The notes under the pieces: generated by a model
What the model was told of the DNA's origin: nothing
What the model saw: only the letters and a program-made list of their open reading frames with translations
The model's database searches: none
Made by a program: the position numbers and the translations under genes
Source: Bondarzewia mesenterica
Taxonomy: Eukaryota > Basidiomycota > Agaricomycetes > Russulales > Bondarzewiaceae
DNA: 64,000 bases
Assembly: GCA_004802705.1 (NCBI GenBank)
Contig: SGPL01000017.1
Coordinates: 62,001-126,000, forward strand
Reading direction: 5' to 3'
Shown here: positions 49,701 through 61,885 of the stretch, one piece after another
How positions within the stretch are numbered: position 1 is the stretch's first letter
Layout of the letters: every line of letters begins with the position of its first letter

Positions 49701-49842
49701 TAGAGATTGTAGAGTCTGCTAGATGGCTGTCCAATGACGCTGAGCGAGAGAGGGAGTCCGGATGAGACGCGTCTTGGGAGGATCGGCGATGCAAAGGCTG
49801 CTGGGCCAGTCCCTCGACCACATTTCGAAACTGAGAGAACAT
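46750..49842 (-). CDS. IMH1: Golgin with C-terminal GRIP domain (Imh1-like)
   Basis: A peripheral trans-Golgi tether bound through Arl1. The N-terminal third is disordered and Ser/Pro-rich (MFSQFRNVVEGLAQQP..., then many PSP/PLS units), followed by acidic Glu-rich sequence. The central 600 residues form a long coiled coil (ETLRERLKLVEQRFS, VDNLRKQLNEAEALIK, RLQEEIDKVKADKEA, QLRECNDRISLLTEEL, KLEEKAKEADRLRGAI). The GRIP domain is at the very end: EEVNLEYLRNVILQFLEHK, EMRPNLVRVLSIILHF and TPQETRRLIAKV, with the conserved Tyr needed for Arl1 binding. The last intron separates EMR from PNLV in phase 0. At least eight exons; several introns are short (about 50-70 bp). Confidence 0.92.
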
Positions 49843-50398
49843 ATATGTGCGACGCCTTGCTATGGGGCAATCTGCAAAGGGTGTGAAGTCAAGTTAGAGG
49901 ATCGTTGCAACTTCGAGCGAGCCCTCACTAAAGTCTGCTAAACGTGAAACGTGATGTTATTGGCCGACTCCGCATTGGTCATTCGTCTTACTAACAGCCA
50001 CAAACCTTCTACTATAGTACTGTGGTTCAAGGATCTTGAACTACGGTATCAGAATCAACGTAGCTCCCTCCCAAAACAATTATACATGCCCCAAGAAAAA
50101 CGGGCTAAAAAAAAAGGTATGCGCAACAGCCTGCGTTACTAGTTAATCGCTCTGCATCGAGCGCCCTACCCCCAGGCCCATGCTCGCGCATTGGGGAATC
50201 ACAGGGACTAGATGAGCCAGCTCCGCTCCATGTTTCTGTTAGTTTGAACTCATCTCCAGGCATGGCGCATGCCAAGTGGGCAATGCCGACGATTGTTCAA
50301 CGAGCGGCCCAGATTCCCGTGTAGAGATTGGGTACGGTGTGCTGTGCTGGGGAACACTCCCGAGACAACTTGAGTGCAGGGGATTCTCCGACCACGCA
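49843..50398. other. Intergenic, golgin promoter
   Basis: 556 bases with no supported gene. Confidence 0.45.
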
Positions 50399-51621
50399 TT
50401 AGCCATCCATGATCACATCTCCATCCGTGTCCCACCGTAGAACTCTGGGTAATCCGTCGGAGACTGGAATCATTGCAGCACCTGAAGACAGCGTCTCTGG
50501 TCTTTCCGCGTCGATATCCATCACGTCTCCATAGTCTGAGTCTTCCGAGGAGTCCGAATTGGAGCTATCACGGTCGGATTTGGATTCGTGATAGTCAGAA
50601 TCCGAACTTTCATGATAGGAATCGGAATCGTCGGAATCCGAGTCAGAGTCAACTGTGGAGGATTCGGAGGAGCTTGAGCATCCGTCCGTGAACTGTGCGC
50701 TGGCAGACGAGTGTGAACCATCGGAAAGCGAGTCAAGTGAAAACTCAGTGTCCGAGACGTCGTCTCCCGATGTCTCTGAGGATGTCGTCTCGTCTTCTTG
50801 GGCATTGTCCTCAGAATTTGTCTCTTCAATCTGTGCTTGTGCCATTGCTAGACGGGAATTAGACATCCGAGTTAGAAAGCAGTCATTCCAGGCTCCCCAA
50901 GTGTAGTGTACTCACCTATTCCTTTCTGATCTCCGCTCACGTCAGGCTGAGCACCGCTCTCAGACGCGTCCAACTGCTCGAGCCAAGCCGCAAACATATC
51001 CTCTTGTGTACGATCCGGCTCTCCGCTCGCCTCAATGCCAACCAATGCCTTTTTTTAACGCGAGGACTTTGATGTCATCCTCAGCCTTCCTCCGAGCCTG
51101 CCATGCGTCCTCCAAGTCATGCATAGAATCCGTGCGGAGACCATACTCATCCCAGTATCCTTCCCACGGGCCTTCGTCGAACGGGGCGTCAGACAAGTGG
51201 AATACTTGATTATCGACCAACGGTGAGTGAAGCACATCCTCGAAGGGCATCTGAACGCGTCGATATATCCTCTCGTGCAGTGGAGGCCGAGGGCCTGGAA
51301 AGCCGACGACGCGGAGTTGGTCTGAAGTTATACGGTTCGAACGCTCGGACTGGGCAAGACCGCTTCGTAAGGCCACCATGCAGTGTTGAGTGTAGAGTAA
51401 CATAGATGGAAGAAGACTATGTTACCATGCTTTTCGAGTGTATACGGGGGATGTTTGTACAAGTTGGACCAAAATACTTTTCCGATACGACGTATGAGTA
51501 TGAGGTTGCCGTGTATTGTAGGACCTGACATGCCTCTGAGCGGATGATTCGGAAAAAATCTGGATTTAGAGTAGTCACCTGCTCTGTTTACGAGCATCCA
51601 CAGTTGTGCCACCTGGCGCAT
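50399..51621 (-). CDS. Conserved fungal-type protein of unknown function, acidic Ser-rich tail, frameshifted
   Basis: Four exons on the minus strand. The start is placed at 51619-51621 (MRQVAQLWMLVNRAG). Then come PTIHGNLILIRRIGKVFWSN and LYKHPPYTLEKHDQLRVVGF, PGPRPPLHERIYRRVQMPFE, DVLHSPLVDNQVFHLSDAPF and EGPWEGYWDEYGLR, a Trp/Tyr-rich globular segment I cannot name. A run of seven T on the plus strand (51050-51056) carries one base too many. Dropping one joins LALKKALVGIEASGEPDRTQ in phase to the next exon. The last 150 residues are an Asp/Ser/Glu repeat tract (DSDSDSDDSDSYHESSDSD) ending DGDVIMDG, likely a casein kinase 2 target. The coding status is well supported; function is unknown. 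Confidence 0.65.
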
Positions 51622-51794
51622 CGAAGACACCACTCATCGATGACGCAGGCGCAGATGCTGCAGACACAGCGTATATGTCAATACACGGTGCCACTCAAAC
51701 TCCAGATGCCTTGGGACTCACGAATGTCGATCCCGCATATCACAGCAGTTCGTACGTTCGGGTGAGGCGCAAAGAGCTGCAGTACAGCTAGGAT

Positions 51795-52382
51795 TTATGT
51801 CAGCACAAACTCATCTTCCAAAGTTTGACGAAGTACCTCACCTCTTGTCTGAAGTGGTGAACGGATCTCTGAATGAATGCTACCAGTCCGAATAAGATCA
51901 ATGTAACAGGTGTCGAGCCAGAGAATCAAATCCTGGATTACCCCGCGACGAAGAGGTCCACAGAAAAAGTTCTCCGAGACGATGGCGGCAGGAAAGGCAA
52001 CAATAAAAACCAAAAGGCGTTGAATGCCACTGAGTTGCAAGTGGTCCAAGTAACAGTAACGTTCTTCGTGGAAATAAAACGGAACAAGGGGACTATTGTT
52101 TGAGAACCCGGGAGCATAGTGAAAACCCTTCATCGATACTAGCGTCACTGAGTTCTGAGGTGCGCGTCCAAAACCGAGGGCGATCCAAAGCATGTCAAGG
52201 AAGATACCGTGTGGAAGTACCAGGAGAATGAGATGAAGCAACTGCAAACCGAGAATGGAAAGCTTAAATCTAATTGCCGTATGCATTTGGTGCCCTAAAT
52301 GCTTGGTAGCGCGGGTGATATGTGAACCGTCGAAGAAAGGGTAGATGTCGATGACGAAAAGAATACAGGAAATGAAGCCCAT
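51795..52382 (-). CDS. Hydrophobic membrane protein, partial or poorly resolved model
   Basis: A 195-codon open frame with strongly hydrophobic segments (FKLSILGLQLLHLILLVLPHGIFL, LLVFIVAFPAAIVSENFF and LILWLDTCYIDLI). An upstream frame at 52428-52619 (LSFAGTLTILLC) may be the first exon and a downstream piece (ALCASPERTNCC) a later one, with a donor at TCTGAAGAG GTGAGG near 51840. I could not fix the splice pattern, so the coordinates give only the main frame. The family is unrecognised; a multi-pass membrane protein is the only safe statement. Confidence 0.45.
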   Translation of the reverse strand: MGFISCILFVIDIYPFFDGSHITRATKHLGHQMHTAIRFKLSILGLQLLHLILLVLPHGIFLDMLWIALGFGRAPQNSVTLVSMKGFHYAPGFSNNSPLVPFYFHEERYCYLDHLQLSGIQRLLVFIVAFPAAIVSENFFCGPLRRGVIQDLILWLDTCYIDLIRTGSIHSEIRSPLQTRGEVLRQTLEDEFVLT

Positions 52383-52810
52383 TTATAGCTCAGCGGGCGC
52401 TAAATAGGCACAAAGCGTAGTTGCCACTTAGCGGCACAGGCCACGAGGACAGAGGAACAATACATAGGTCTTTGTCACCACGCGAGAGATCAGATTCTGT
52501 CGAAGACAAAGCGAGCTGTCAACCGAGCACAAGAGAATCGTGAGGGTTCCGGCAAAGGAAAGGGCGGGATGCCAAACAGGCGCACGAAGTCTGAACTGCT
52601 GCCATAACGTGCTTAGCACTCAAGTCATTGCATGCATCATAATCAGATGCAAGGCCAGAACAAGGAAAGGCAGTCGGCCTGTGAATGCATGAGATTAAGC
52701 TTCAAATTCTAGTGAGCTCTGGGGGAAAACTCTTGTAGAAGCTGCACTAGAAGTCGTCATGTGCAAAACATGTAGAGGAGAACTTTTGACTACTTAACAG
52801 CAGAAGGAAG

Positions 52811-53988
52811 TTACGAAGATTCATTGGCACCCTGGTTTTCGATCTCCTTCCCCTTTCCAGCAATCACGACTGATGCAGGTGAGTTAAGTGTTGGCATCGA
52901 TGTTGGCAACAATGAAGATGCGTCGGATGGTACAGCAGCCGAAGTTGAGTTGGAGGGCGAGCTCGCGAGCTGCCAGGCAGGGATGGACGGACGGGGTGGG
53001 AAGTTCGGCAGCGGCGGAGGCGGAGTACTTGACAGCGATGGCCCACGACTTAGCAACAGGGCCTTCAGAGACTTGAGTTCTTGTTGTAATTCCGCTAGCG
53101 ATTGAGTCTGTGTCTCCTTGTTCTTCTCAATCATCTGAGAGGCATGTAAGTAAGAGCCGGAGAAGGCTCGAGAAACATTCACCTTGGGAAGCATTTCGCG
53201 AACATTGTTTACTTCCTCCCTGATTTCACGCATTTCATCCCTCGTCTTGACTTCTCCCTCTCTCATTTGCTTAACGGTAGCTTCAACGTCGGCTACCGCA
53301 TTGTCGACCTTTTCTTTTTGCTCCTCCACGGCCGCCTTGACAGCAGTTGTTTCGCTCTGAATTTCCTTTAGCAAGGCTTCGGCTGCATCAAACTGGGCGG
53401 TGAGCGCATCGCGGTCTTGTTCGTATGCAGAAGCCGTCGGGGGTTGAAGATGGGGCAACAGGTATTTCTATCACGTGAAACCGGTTAAAGCAACTGAATG
53501 TGATAGGCATACTGTAGACGCTGGGGAGGGTACACACTTTGGCAAGGGCGATAGCACCATAGGCGACAGAGCCTGAAATAACTGCAGTGATCTAGAGGAA
53601 GAGGGTCAGGGACGACGCGGAACAGGATGTTACGCGTATCGTACGAAGTAGTCGCGCCAATCCCATTGTTGCGACTGAGGAGGCATGTGCATATATGGAG
53701 ACGGGCCATAGACAGGCGCATAAGAGGACTGATATGATGGTCCAGCTACCGTGGATGCATTTTGAGCAGNAGCTTGTCTCATAGCATCCTCGATTTCAGG
53801 ACCGGTCAAGCCCTTGGCTTCTAGAAACTGTACCTTCTGTGTGAGTGGAGACGACTGCGTCTGTGGGGGTACGAAGGAGGCAAGAGGGTTTATTTCTATT
53901 CAATTTCAATCAACAAGAATATACTTACCTTTGGGTCAGTGAGGAAAACGACAGCATTGCGAACGAGTTCAAGCCTGTCAGAAGCCAT
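52811..53988 (-). CDS. PEX14: Peroxisomal membrane docking protein Pex14
   Basis: Part of the import pore that docks Pex5 with its cargo at the peroxisome. The N-terminal domain reads MASDRLELVRNAVVFLTDPK, then TQSSPLTQKVQFLEAKGLTG and PEIEDAMRQA, the Pex14 fold that binds WxxxF motifs. Then come a Pro/Tyr/Met-rich linker, WDWRDYF, a single hydrophobic helix (ITAVISGSVAYGAIALAKKY), a coiled coil (residues about 120-225) and a Pro/Ser-rich tail ending GANESS. Exon 1 is 53929-53988 and exon 2 ends at 53860. One N (53770) falls in the linker. The gene is divergent from mitochondrial EF-Tu with only 159 bp between ATG codons. Confidence 0.95.
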
Positions 53989-54147
53989 GATGCCGCTGAC
54001 AGTCACGACGGGGAAAGGTGGANAGGAAACCCTAACCTTAAANCATATATAACGTGAGTGCGGGATGCGGCGCCGGGACAGTTTTCTTTCCAAACCAGTT
54101 ATCCGCGCCGACTTGTGTTTGATTTCTCCTTTCTTCTTTGACGAGGT
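53989..54147. promoter_or_regulatory. Compact bidirectional promoter, PEX14 / TUF1
   Basis: Only 159 bases separate the two start codons. The segment contains an AAACCCTAACCTT stretch and two ambiguous bases. Confidence 0.5.
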
Positions 54148-56244
54148 ATGTTGCGGACACAGCTGGCGGCGCCTAGGGCTGTTGCCCGTAGACTTTACAG
54201 TTCTAGAGGTATGTTCTATATGTGTCTATTTTGCTCAAGTATCTCTCAATGCCCTTGCGTCGTCNTCTACAGCTGTCTCTCAAACTCTCGCTAACTCGTG
54301 CAGACGTGTGCCCCTTTGGAACCCATCTCTCCCTGCATCGTCGCCTGCATCGAAGAATTGCTTTCGATTGAGTCAGTATGCTCGCCAACNCCTCTTGAAA
54401 GTGTTGCTGAGCTGTCCGTTACAGCCTTTGCGAGAGGCTATGCTGAGGTTGCGAGCCAAAAGTACTCGCGCACCAAGCCTCACATGAACATCGGCACGAT
54501 CGGTAAGCAACATATTGATTATGCCCACCCGAAATGAAGGGTTCTGATGCCCNGTTCAAGGCCACGTCGACCANGGAAAGACCACCTTGACGGCTGCTAT
54601 CACGAAAGTCCTTTCCACCACTGGTGGCGCGAAGTTCACCGACTACTCCCAGATTGANAAGGCACCTGAAGAGAAGGCCCGTGGTATCACAATCAACTCT
54701 GCTCACGTCGAGTATGAGACTGCTTCCCGGCATTATGGTCACATTGACTGTCCAGGGCACGCGGATTGTCAGTCGTCTTGCTTACTTCCCATACGTACGT
54801 CACTGAGGGCGTTTGTTTAGATATCAAAAACATGATCACTGGTGCCGCNCAAATGGACGGCGCAATTATTGTGGTTTCAGCTTCAGACGGTCAGATGCCT
54901 CAGACGCGTGAGCATTTGCTCCTCGCGCGTCAAGTCGGTATCAAGAAACTCGTGGTGTTCATCAATAAGGTTGACCAGATCTCGGACCCGGAGATGCTTG
55001 AACTTGTCGATATGGAAATGCGAGACCTTCTTTCGACCTACAACTACGACGGTGAGGGTACTCCGATTGTCATGGGCTCTGCCCTCGCTGCGCTGGAGGG
55101 CCGTGACCCTGAGGTTGGCGAGAAGAAGATTTTGGAACTTGTCAAGGCTTGTGATGAATGGCTTGATCTCCCTCCTCGTGAGTATATCCAGATACCTTGT
55201 TGGAACCAAATTTGATCTGGCCCCCCTTTACAGGCGACCTTGAGAAACCTTTCCTTATGCCAATTGAGGGTAAGCATAGTTGTACTTCTGCNTCGAACCA
55301 TCTTTTCACAGTGAATGCAGATGTCTTCTCGATTTCGGGACGTGGTACTGTTGCAACTGGTCGCGTCGAGCGTGGTATTGCCGTTAAGGGTGCTGATGTT
55401 GAAATTGTCGGTCTCGGTGCTCACTTCAAAACAACGCTCACTGGTATTGGTAGGTTTGCCCTGATTCTNTTCTAATAGTCCTTATTGCTGATTCACGCCA
55501 CAGAAATGTTCCACAAGGAGTTGGACCGGGTAAATAGGGCGCCTTGGTTTGTTGTGAACATTTGTACTAACTCTGGTTTAGGGTGAAGCTGGTGACAACA
55601 TGGGTGCTCTTCTCCGTGGTGTCAAGCGTGAACAGGTCCGCCGTGGTCAGGTCCTCATCGCTCCTGGTTCCATGAAGCCCGTCACCAAGTTCCAGGCTCA
55701 GATCTATGTAGGTTCATTGCTCGGGTGATATGGATTAGAATACTAATCTATCCCTATAGGTNCTTACCAAGGATGAGGGTGCGNGGACATGTTTGATTAG
55801 ANNTGCTTGAAACTTATGCGCTTGGATGTTAGGTGGACGCTACACTCCTTTCATGAACAACTACCGTCCTCAGCTTTTCCTCCGCACAGCTGACATTACC
55901 GTCAGCCTTTCCTGGCCAGAGGGTACGCCTGAGGCGGCCGAGAAAATGGTGAGCCATCATTATGTGTCGCTTNTCTCGCAGGTAGNTGANTTATATTTAG
56001 GTCATGCCCGGTGACAANGTTGAGATGGTCTGCGACCTCGTCCACGACGTCGCTGCNGAGGTTGGCTCTCGGTACGTTCCANNATCTACCTTCAGCTCNT
56101 CTGAATANATTGACNNACAATGGTTTTAGTTTCACGCTTCGTGAGGGTGGCAAAACTGGTAAGCAAATTCTTCACAGAGAGGTGCCACACAAACTNACTT
56201 CGGACTCAGTCGGAACTGGGATTGTGACCAAAATCCTCCCATGA
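54148..56244 (+). CDS. TUF1: Mitochondrial translation elongation factor Tu
   Basis: A GTPase that delivers aminoacyl-tRNA to the mitochondrial ribosome. The N-terminus is a mitochondrial presequence ([20 protein letters not shown]). The conserved blocks follow in order across about 12 exons: [20 protein letters not shown] (P-loop), [13 protein letters not shown] (switch I), [18 protein letters not shown] (switch II), VVFINKVDQ (NKxD), [12 protein letters not shown] (SAL), [19 protein letters not shown] (domain 2), [20 protein letters not shown] and [10 protein letters not shown]...[10 protein letters not shown] (domain 3). Ambiguous bases hit at least ten positions here, including one in the GHVDHGKT motif (54574), so a few residues are unread. 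Termination is at 56242-56244. Confidence 0.95.
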
Positions 56245-56666
56245 GGAGTTCCATGGATACGATTAGAGAGAGCATTCGTCTCTCTGTGCGTGGGGAAGAT
56301 CATAGGCTACGCCCCTTAGCTACTGAATTTGTGCTTGTACTTCATCGCCACCACTCATTCTACAGTATTTCCGCATGTGTGCGCGCAACTACTAATTCAA
56401 TGCACTCCAGTTGATCCTCGCTGCGCACTTTTATCACTTACGTTGAACTAAAATGATTNAATACACAAAAAGCTCTGGTTGCATGATGCAGTCTGTGTGC
56501 CCTTTTTTTTAAGTACATACNTACGAGATNTCAAGGCGCCTGTATTTGGAATATTTGCGGAGACGGAAGCCTCGAGTCTTCCGNCGCCTAGTTCTGAATC
56601 TTCTCANTTTCCGACCATCACCGACTGTCCCATAGCCGCCCAACGCTCAGGCGTCGCACANCAAAA
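56245..56666. other. Intergenic, GCV3 promoter
   Basis: 422 bases, with several ambiguous bases; no gene supported. Confidence 0.5.
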
Positions 56667-57525
56667 ATGTTCTCCGCTCTCCGTCAAGCATCGCGTTCAG
56701 TGTCGTCCACGCGCGCCCTGCGCACCCCTGCGTCGCGCCCCGTCGCCGCGGCTTTCACGCTGCGACCCCTAGCGCGGACGCTCGTCAGTGAGTCCCTCCG
56801 TCCAGCGCACGCGCAAGCGTCGTGGTAACCTGTCTATCTGTCCTTCTTCTCGGGGCGTCCCCTCCCCCCGCGCAGCCACGAAATACACGAAGGACCACGA
56901 GGCCGTCATCTATGACGACCAAAAAAACATCGGCAAGGTGACGATCACGGACTACGCGCAGACGAGCTTGGGCGACGTCGTTTTCGTCGAGCTGCCCACT
57001 ACGGACACGGAGGTCGCGCAGGGTGGTATGTCCTTTTTTCAGTTCGATTTTTGTCTGCCAATGGCTCTTTTTTGGGATTCTGTGCTGAGCCTCTTTTTGG
57101 GACAGAATCGATTGGAGCTGTGGAGAGTGTCAAGGCGGCTTCTGATATCGTACGTGCATTCGTCTATTTAAAGGTCATTATTTATGGGTGCTTATGTGTG
57201 AACGGCATGCGTCGATGCAATCAGTTCTCTCCCGTGTCTGGAAAGGTCGTGGCCATCAACGAGGAGCTGGGCAGCCAGCCGTCCCTCGTGAACAAGTCTC
57301 CAGAAGACAAGGGTGCGTCCGAACTGACGTAAAATCTCCGGCGCGCTCGCTCACGGGTGAATGGTGCTGCAGGCTGGCTTTGCGAGATTGAGCTGTCCAA
57401 GCCATCCGAGGTAGGTCACACTGATTCACGTTCGTAATGTGTGGATGAGCGTTGAACATGTCGGTTCGCAGATGGACGACCTGATGTCGGCGGGGGAGTA
57501 CCAGGCGCATTGCGAGGAGTCATAA
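56667..57525 (+). CDS. GCV3: Glycine cleavage system H protein, mitochondrial
   Basis: The lipoyl carrier of the glycine decarboxylase complex. A presequence ([20 protein letters not shown]) is followed by [40 protein letters not shown] and the lipoylation site [14 protein letters not shown] (Lys in ESVKA). [40 protein letters not shown] and [17 protein letters not shown] follow, a normal H-protein ending. Introns are short and interrupt after the presequence, at VAQG/ESIG, after ASDI and in EDKG/WLCE. Confidence 0.95.
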
Positions 57526-57808
57526 ACCGTGAGCGGCGATCGTATGCTTTACCGTTCGCTTGAGTGCGCGAGGCATCAACTGCCATCACGCGAGGAGGAC
57601 ACGGTGGATAGAGCCTAAGCTTCTACTTAGCGGCGAGCGAGGGCGGGCTTTGAGGATTACGGGTGCTTAGATTCTTCCTTGTTTAATATACAATGATTAT
57701 TGGGTTCATCCCCTTGCCTGGAACATGCGGAGGTTGCGGGAAGAGCAGTTGAAAGCGAAGAAATAGGGCGATAGAGAGGAAATAGGGAGATGAGATGACG
57801 CTGGAGAT
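57526..57808. other. Intergenic between converging genes
   Basis: 283 bases between two stop codons; no feature seen. Confidence 0.5.
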
Positions 57809-58296
57809 CTATGAGCCGGTTACAATTGAAGGCTTGTATTCGACCTTCTCGCCGCGGGCCTCCATCCTTTCCTTGGCCTCCTTCAACGCCCATGTCTGTA
57901 TGCTGCGATTTCCCCATACGTGTCAGTTCGCGACGGACGTATACGGATGATAAGAGAATACGCACCTGGTGTCGGGCTTGTAGTACAAAAGCACCACGGC
58001 GGCTGCCATACCACCAAACATACCAATGTACCAGATGTTCTCCCAATCCTCCTTCACGCGTTTCTGACCGGGTGGGAGAGGCTGTTGGCACCGCAGCACA
58101 AAAACGCACGAGCAGAAATCCATCAGTGAATAAGTGAGATGCCGTGCAATAAATGCAACCAACGCACCTTCTCGCTGAAGAGGTAGCCAGTGGGCTCGTT
58201 ATAATGGGGAGCGCCGTGCGAGGCAAAGCGCTTGCCAGAGACATGACGGGAGGAGCCCGCGCGCTGGAGGGCGCGCAGAGAGGTTGTGCAGGGCAT
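57809..58296 (-). CDS. NADH:ubiquinone oxidoreductase ESSS-type subunit (NDUFB11-like)
   Basis: An accessory subunit in the membrane arm of mitochondrial complex I. Three exons (minus): 58168-58296, 57966-58081 and 57809-57902, giving 112 residues. A basic presequence (MPCTTSLRALQRAGSSRHVS) is followed by GAPHYNEPTGYLFSEKPLPP, GQKRVKEDWENIWYIGMFGG, a single membrane helix (GMFGGMAAAVVLLYYKPD) and SIQTWALKEAKERMEARGEK. This order (EPTGYLF, then WE-IWY, helix, W...EA..R) is that of the fungal ESSS subunit. Confidence 0.88.
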
Positions 58297-58512
58297 GAAG
58301 ATTACAGACGGTCCAATGGAGTCGATATTCTCGTGCGGAGATATGACTGGCCTGCCGTTGCGTTGAGTCCCGTGTGGTAAATAAGTACAAATAGAGTCGG
58401 TCTGGCCTGGAATCCTCAGACACGCCGCCGCTTGGGCCAACGGTGGACTCGGGATGATCTCTTTTTTGCGTGCGTATATATTGTGTCTGAGACCAATAAT
58501 GATACCAGAAAG

Positions 58513-59567
58513 CTACTTGAGTGTCCGTGACATAATCCAGTAATCACAATTTTCATCCTCCTCCTCGTCCACCCACTCCTCGGAGTCAGACTCGGACTGC
58601 CCTTTATCTTTGTATCCTGGCGAACAAGGATCCACCGCGAAGCTGCAGATAAAACCAAACTTCAGAAAGGCCACCGACGCCATCATGGAGAAACCGTGAC
58701 GCACCCCATCGCAGTGTAGAACGACACCGCTCCCTCGTTGGCTTGCGCAAAGAAAAAAAATGGCGAGTATTCGTTAGCGATTGAACACGAACCGAACGGG
58801 GAGTGCGCCGCATACTACCTCTGAGCACCGTCAGCATGATTTTCTGCATGCGCCATCGCCGACCCAAGTCGCACAAGCAGTGCATGAGGCGTTTTCCCGT
58901 GCCTTTCCTTTGCGCGTCCGCCGATACTTGCAGTTCGTAGCTAGAACGAAAGAAGAAAAAAAGGATACGTCAAAATCTGGATGCGGTTTTTGGGATGAGG
59001 CCGTGGCTATACCAATACAACAGATTCTCTCCCTCTTCTCGCTCGAAGCGAAAGCAGCTAAATGCCATCATCTTGCTGGGAGACGCCTCGTCTTCACCCA
59101 CCGCTGCTGGAGATTCCCGGACAATTAGGAATCGAGAGAGCGCATGGAACAGTTCTTTTCGTTTAGATGGTGGGTCCCAGCCCATCGACGAGCCCACATA
59201 GCTAAATAACACAGACTCAGGTTGTCACTGCCGACGTTCTCTCGAAATTCTCTCACAATCGATGCATATTTTCTTCGAAGATGCTCCATACCAGCTCTCG
59301 ATCGACGGCGGACAGGTTTTGGGCCAGGAGGATCTGGATCAGATACCTTTTGCGAAGCTGGATGAAATCCCCTCGGTGAAAGCGTCAAAAATGTGAGAGC
59401 GCGCCGTACGTTCTATCGCCGACTGTCCATGAAGATGGGACCGACTCCGCCAGCTGCTCTTGGGTGGCCTGCGGGTCGAACGTCAGTCGTACATTATACA
59501 TCCAACGCAGGGCAGAAAAGGTCAAACGACCCACCTTGTTTGCTCTTTGCACGAGACTGGGAGCCAT
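58513..59567 (-). CDS. N-alpha-acetyltransferase NatD (Naa40/Nat4), N-terminus uncertain
   Basis: This enzyme acetylates the N-terminus of histones H4 and H2A. Recognised blocks: RELVWSIFEENMHRFYVGSS, MGWDPPSKRKELFHALSRFL, MMAFSCFRFEREEGENLLY, CYELQVSADAQRKGTGKRLM (acetyl-CoA site Q/R-x-x-G-x-G/A variant RKGTGK), QKIMLTVLRANEGAVSFYTA, MGFAVDPCSPGY and an acidic insert (SEEWVDEEEDENCDYW) before MSRTLK. This matches Naa40 in order. The start at 59567 (MAPSLVQRANK) is plausible, but a TGA at 59385-59387 interrupts the frame that links it to the catalytic part. Either a further intron or one more base error lies there. Confidence 0.8.
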
Positions 59568-59927
59568 GCAGCGTCTTCGGGTGTAAATTATTAATCCCAG
59601 TCACTTGCTCGGCAAGCAAGAGAAAGATAAATCGACCGCTGGACCTTTCAAAGATCTCAACCACGTCGTGGCAAACGAACTGAACCAACATACCTGCCCG
59701 ATCAGGAAGAGCTGCCATTACGTGCGCGGTAGCGGTGTTCGGACCTAGCCGAGGGATACACACTGAGCGATCGGAGATCCGTTTTCTGCAATTTACCGTG
59801 ACCTCGAAAAAATATCCAGATCTTCAGAACGTCCAAACGTTCGCCGGCACCCTCCATCGTCGCCTCATCGTGAACGCGGGCCACGCTTAGAGTGATTGAC
59901 ACGAGATCTATCTGAGGGGAAGAGACC
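59568..59927. promoter_or_regulatory. Divergent promoter region, NatD / RIO2
   Basis: About 360 bases between divergent start codons; no other gene supported. Confidence 0.4.
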
Positions 59928-61885
<1,958 letters not shown>

